Source: Emticicia sp. (lineage in GTDB: Bacteria; Bacteroidota; Bacteroidia; Cytophagales; Spirosomataceae). From it: 35,156 nt of DNA. The DNA lies in contig JAFEIL010000203.1 of assembly GCA_017495105.1 (NCBI GenBank), positions 1-35,156 of the forward strand, in the 5' to 3' direction. Below, one piece after another: positions 34,267 through 35,156 of this stretch (positions are counted from its first letter, which is position 1; every line of letters begins with the position of its first letter). The notes under the pieces were generated by a model. That model worked only from the letters and a program-made list of their open reading frames with translations. It made no database searches and was not told where the DNA came from. The translations under genes and the position numbers were made by a program.

Positions 34267-34566
34267 TATAGTTGTTGCTTGGCAAGCAGTACCGAAAAAT
34301 AAATAATTTCTTAAAGTCTTTCACAAAAGAACATGAATACTTATTATTATAAATTTCTTCATAACAAGTTATAAACATATCCATAAAGAGATTGATTGAA
34401 GCAAAATAGTATAATGTTCTTCACGTATACTTTTATTAGAAAAAATACTAAAACTTAGTTTAATAAAAAGCTGATAGACAATAAAGTGGAGACAAATAAC
34501 CACGATAAAAAATAGGGCGTTACTGAAAAGCCATAAGAGTAAGATAACTTAATAAAAACCAACAAA
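34267..34566. other. AT-rich gap before the TM2 gene
   Basis: This 300-base stretch holds no gene I can support. The one structure is a 13-base palindrome, TGCTTG-G-CAAGCA (34276-34288). No consensus promoter with correct spacing was found. Confidence 0.4.
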
Positions 34567-34905
34567 ATGGATGTACAGAAAGTGGACATGTTCGTTATGT
34601 CAAATGCAAAATTCTTTGAAAGCCACCACCTCAATGTAATTAGAGAACGATTATTAGTCATTGATGATTCTAAATGGGGTATGATTACAACATTACAATT
34701 AAAAGACCCACAAACAAGTTTAATTATTTCTATTTTAGCTGGTGTGTTTGGCGTTGACCGTTTCATGATTGGAGACACTGGTTTAGGAATTGGCAAACTT
34801 TTAACCTGTGGTGGTATTGGAATATGGTCAATTGTCGATTGGTTTTTAATACAAGGTGCAACTAAAGAAAAAAATATGCAGAAACTTCAACAATTTTTAT
34901 ATTAA
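34567..34905 (+). CDS. TM2 domain-containing membrane protein
   Basis: Small inner-membrane protein of 112 residues. After a charged N-terminal half, residues about 49-97 form the TM2 domain: two membrane helices (LIISILAGVFGVDRFMIG and GIGKLLTCGGIGIWSIVDWF) joined by a short turn, with the family DRF motif (GVDRF) and a terminal W..D..LI pattern. TM2 proteins have no defined biochemical role in bacteria. The gene directly precedes a DUF2752 gene (4 bases between), a pairing I recall as recurrent in Bacteroidota, so they probably act together. Confidence 0.88.
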   Translation: MDVQKVDMFVMSNAKFFESHHLNVIRERLLVIDDSKWGMITTLQLKDPQTSLIISILAGVFGVDRFMIGDTGLGIGKLLTCGGIGIWSIVDWFLIQGATKEKNMQKLQQFLY

Positions 34906-34909
34906 AAAA

Positions 34910-35156
34910 TTGATTAGAAACAGACTATATGGAATTTTATCAATAGCCTGTTTGACGGGGTATGTTTGGCTTTTCATTAATCTATCAGGATATTCTAACG
35001 AAAACCATGCGTGCTTAATGAAATATGTTACAAACATACCTTGTCCTTCTTGTGGTTCAACAAGAGCAATATTATCTATTTTGCGTGGGAAATATTCACA
35101 AGGATTCTACCAAAATCCATTTGGGTATATCCTTATTCTAATAATTTTTATAACCC
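34910..35156 (+). CDS. DUF2752 family membrane protein (cut by the window end)
   Basis: Partial gene with 82 complete codons visible. Starting at TTG (34910-34912), the frame encodes (M)IRNRLYGILSIACLTGYVWLF, then the DUF2752 signature NIPCPSCGSTRA, followed by YQNPFGYILILIIFI, a second membrane segment. Family members typically carry CPGCGLTRA in the same place and are small membrane proteins. No in-frame ATG lies upstream, and the first internal ATG would remove the first membrane helix, so a TTG start is likely. It begins four bases after the TM2 stop, indicating an operon. Confidence 0.8.
   Translation, partial: MIRNRLYGILSIACLTGYVWLFINLSGYSNENHACLMKYVTNIPCPSCGSTRAILSILRGKYSQGFYQNPFGYILILIIFIT

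Noticed and set aside
34276-34288. 13-base palindrome TGCTTG-G-CAAGCA as an operator
   Set aside because: It is almost 280 bases from the next start codon and no promoter is beside it; could be chance.
1-35156. CRISPR array, tRNA or rRNA genes, insertion sequence
   Set aside because: No regularly spaced repeats, cloverleaf-like sequence, rRNA signature or transposase was seen anywhere in the window.

Overview
The window is a chromosomal segment of a Bacteroidota bacterium, most likely from the order Cytophagales (Spirosomaceae-like). The grounds are a low GC content by eye, a SusC/SusD pair, DUF4249 and DUF4292 lipoproteins, ASPIC/UnbV VCBS-repeat lipoproteins, A-rich leaders in place of Shine-Dalgarno sites, and repeated matches to the Bacteroidota promoter (TTTG, about 20 bases, TAnnTTTG). 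Genus is not resolved. I see no rRNA, tRNA, CRISPR array, prophage or insertion sequence.

Left part (1-3095): one large minus-strand gene for a fused FAD/Fe-S dehydrogenase of the D-lactate/glycolate type, with a clear terminator and promoter. Next (3368-16683) is an outer-membrane import locus: susC and susD with a strong promoter and a terminator, then a second promoter driving three surface-type lipoproteins. Two of these are 1100-residue VCBS/ASPIC paralogues and the third fuses a c-type heme domain to VCBS repeats. No polysaccharide-degrading enzyme and no sigma/anti-sigma regulator lies beside the locus. Palindromic intergenic elements separate the lipoprotein genes. A possible 54-residue membrane protein with a non-ATG start lies convergent to the last one.

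Middle (17031-24131): a TonB-dependent receptor overlapping its DUF4249 lipoprotein partner, then a flippase, a family 2 glycosyltransferase and a YeeZ-like Rossmann protein, which suggest surface glycan assembly. On the opposite strand (24128-29531) a TPR protein, a DUF4292 lipoprotein and an EnvC-like protein form a probable envelope operon, followed by panB and a separately promoted merC-like gene. The EnvC-like protein has lost its LytM histidines, so it is probably an amidase activator and not a hydrolase.

Right part (29690-35156): a TMTC-like GT-C/TPR membrane protein with a good promoter, xylA on the opposite strand, a Uma2-family nuclease-like gene, a TM2-domain gene and a truncated DUF2752 gene. 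The Uma2 gene is flanked by a direct duplication: the first 36 codons of xylA plus its upstream region are repeated downstream as a pseudogene with a nonsense codon. Several intergenic gaps hold short inverted or imperfect repeats built from simple units, one of which seems to run into the flippase reading frame.
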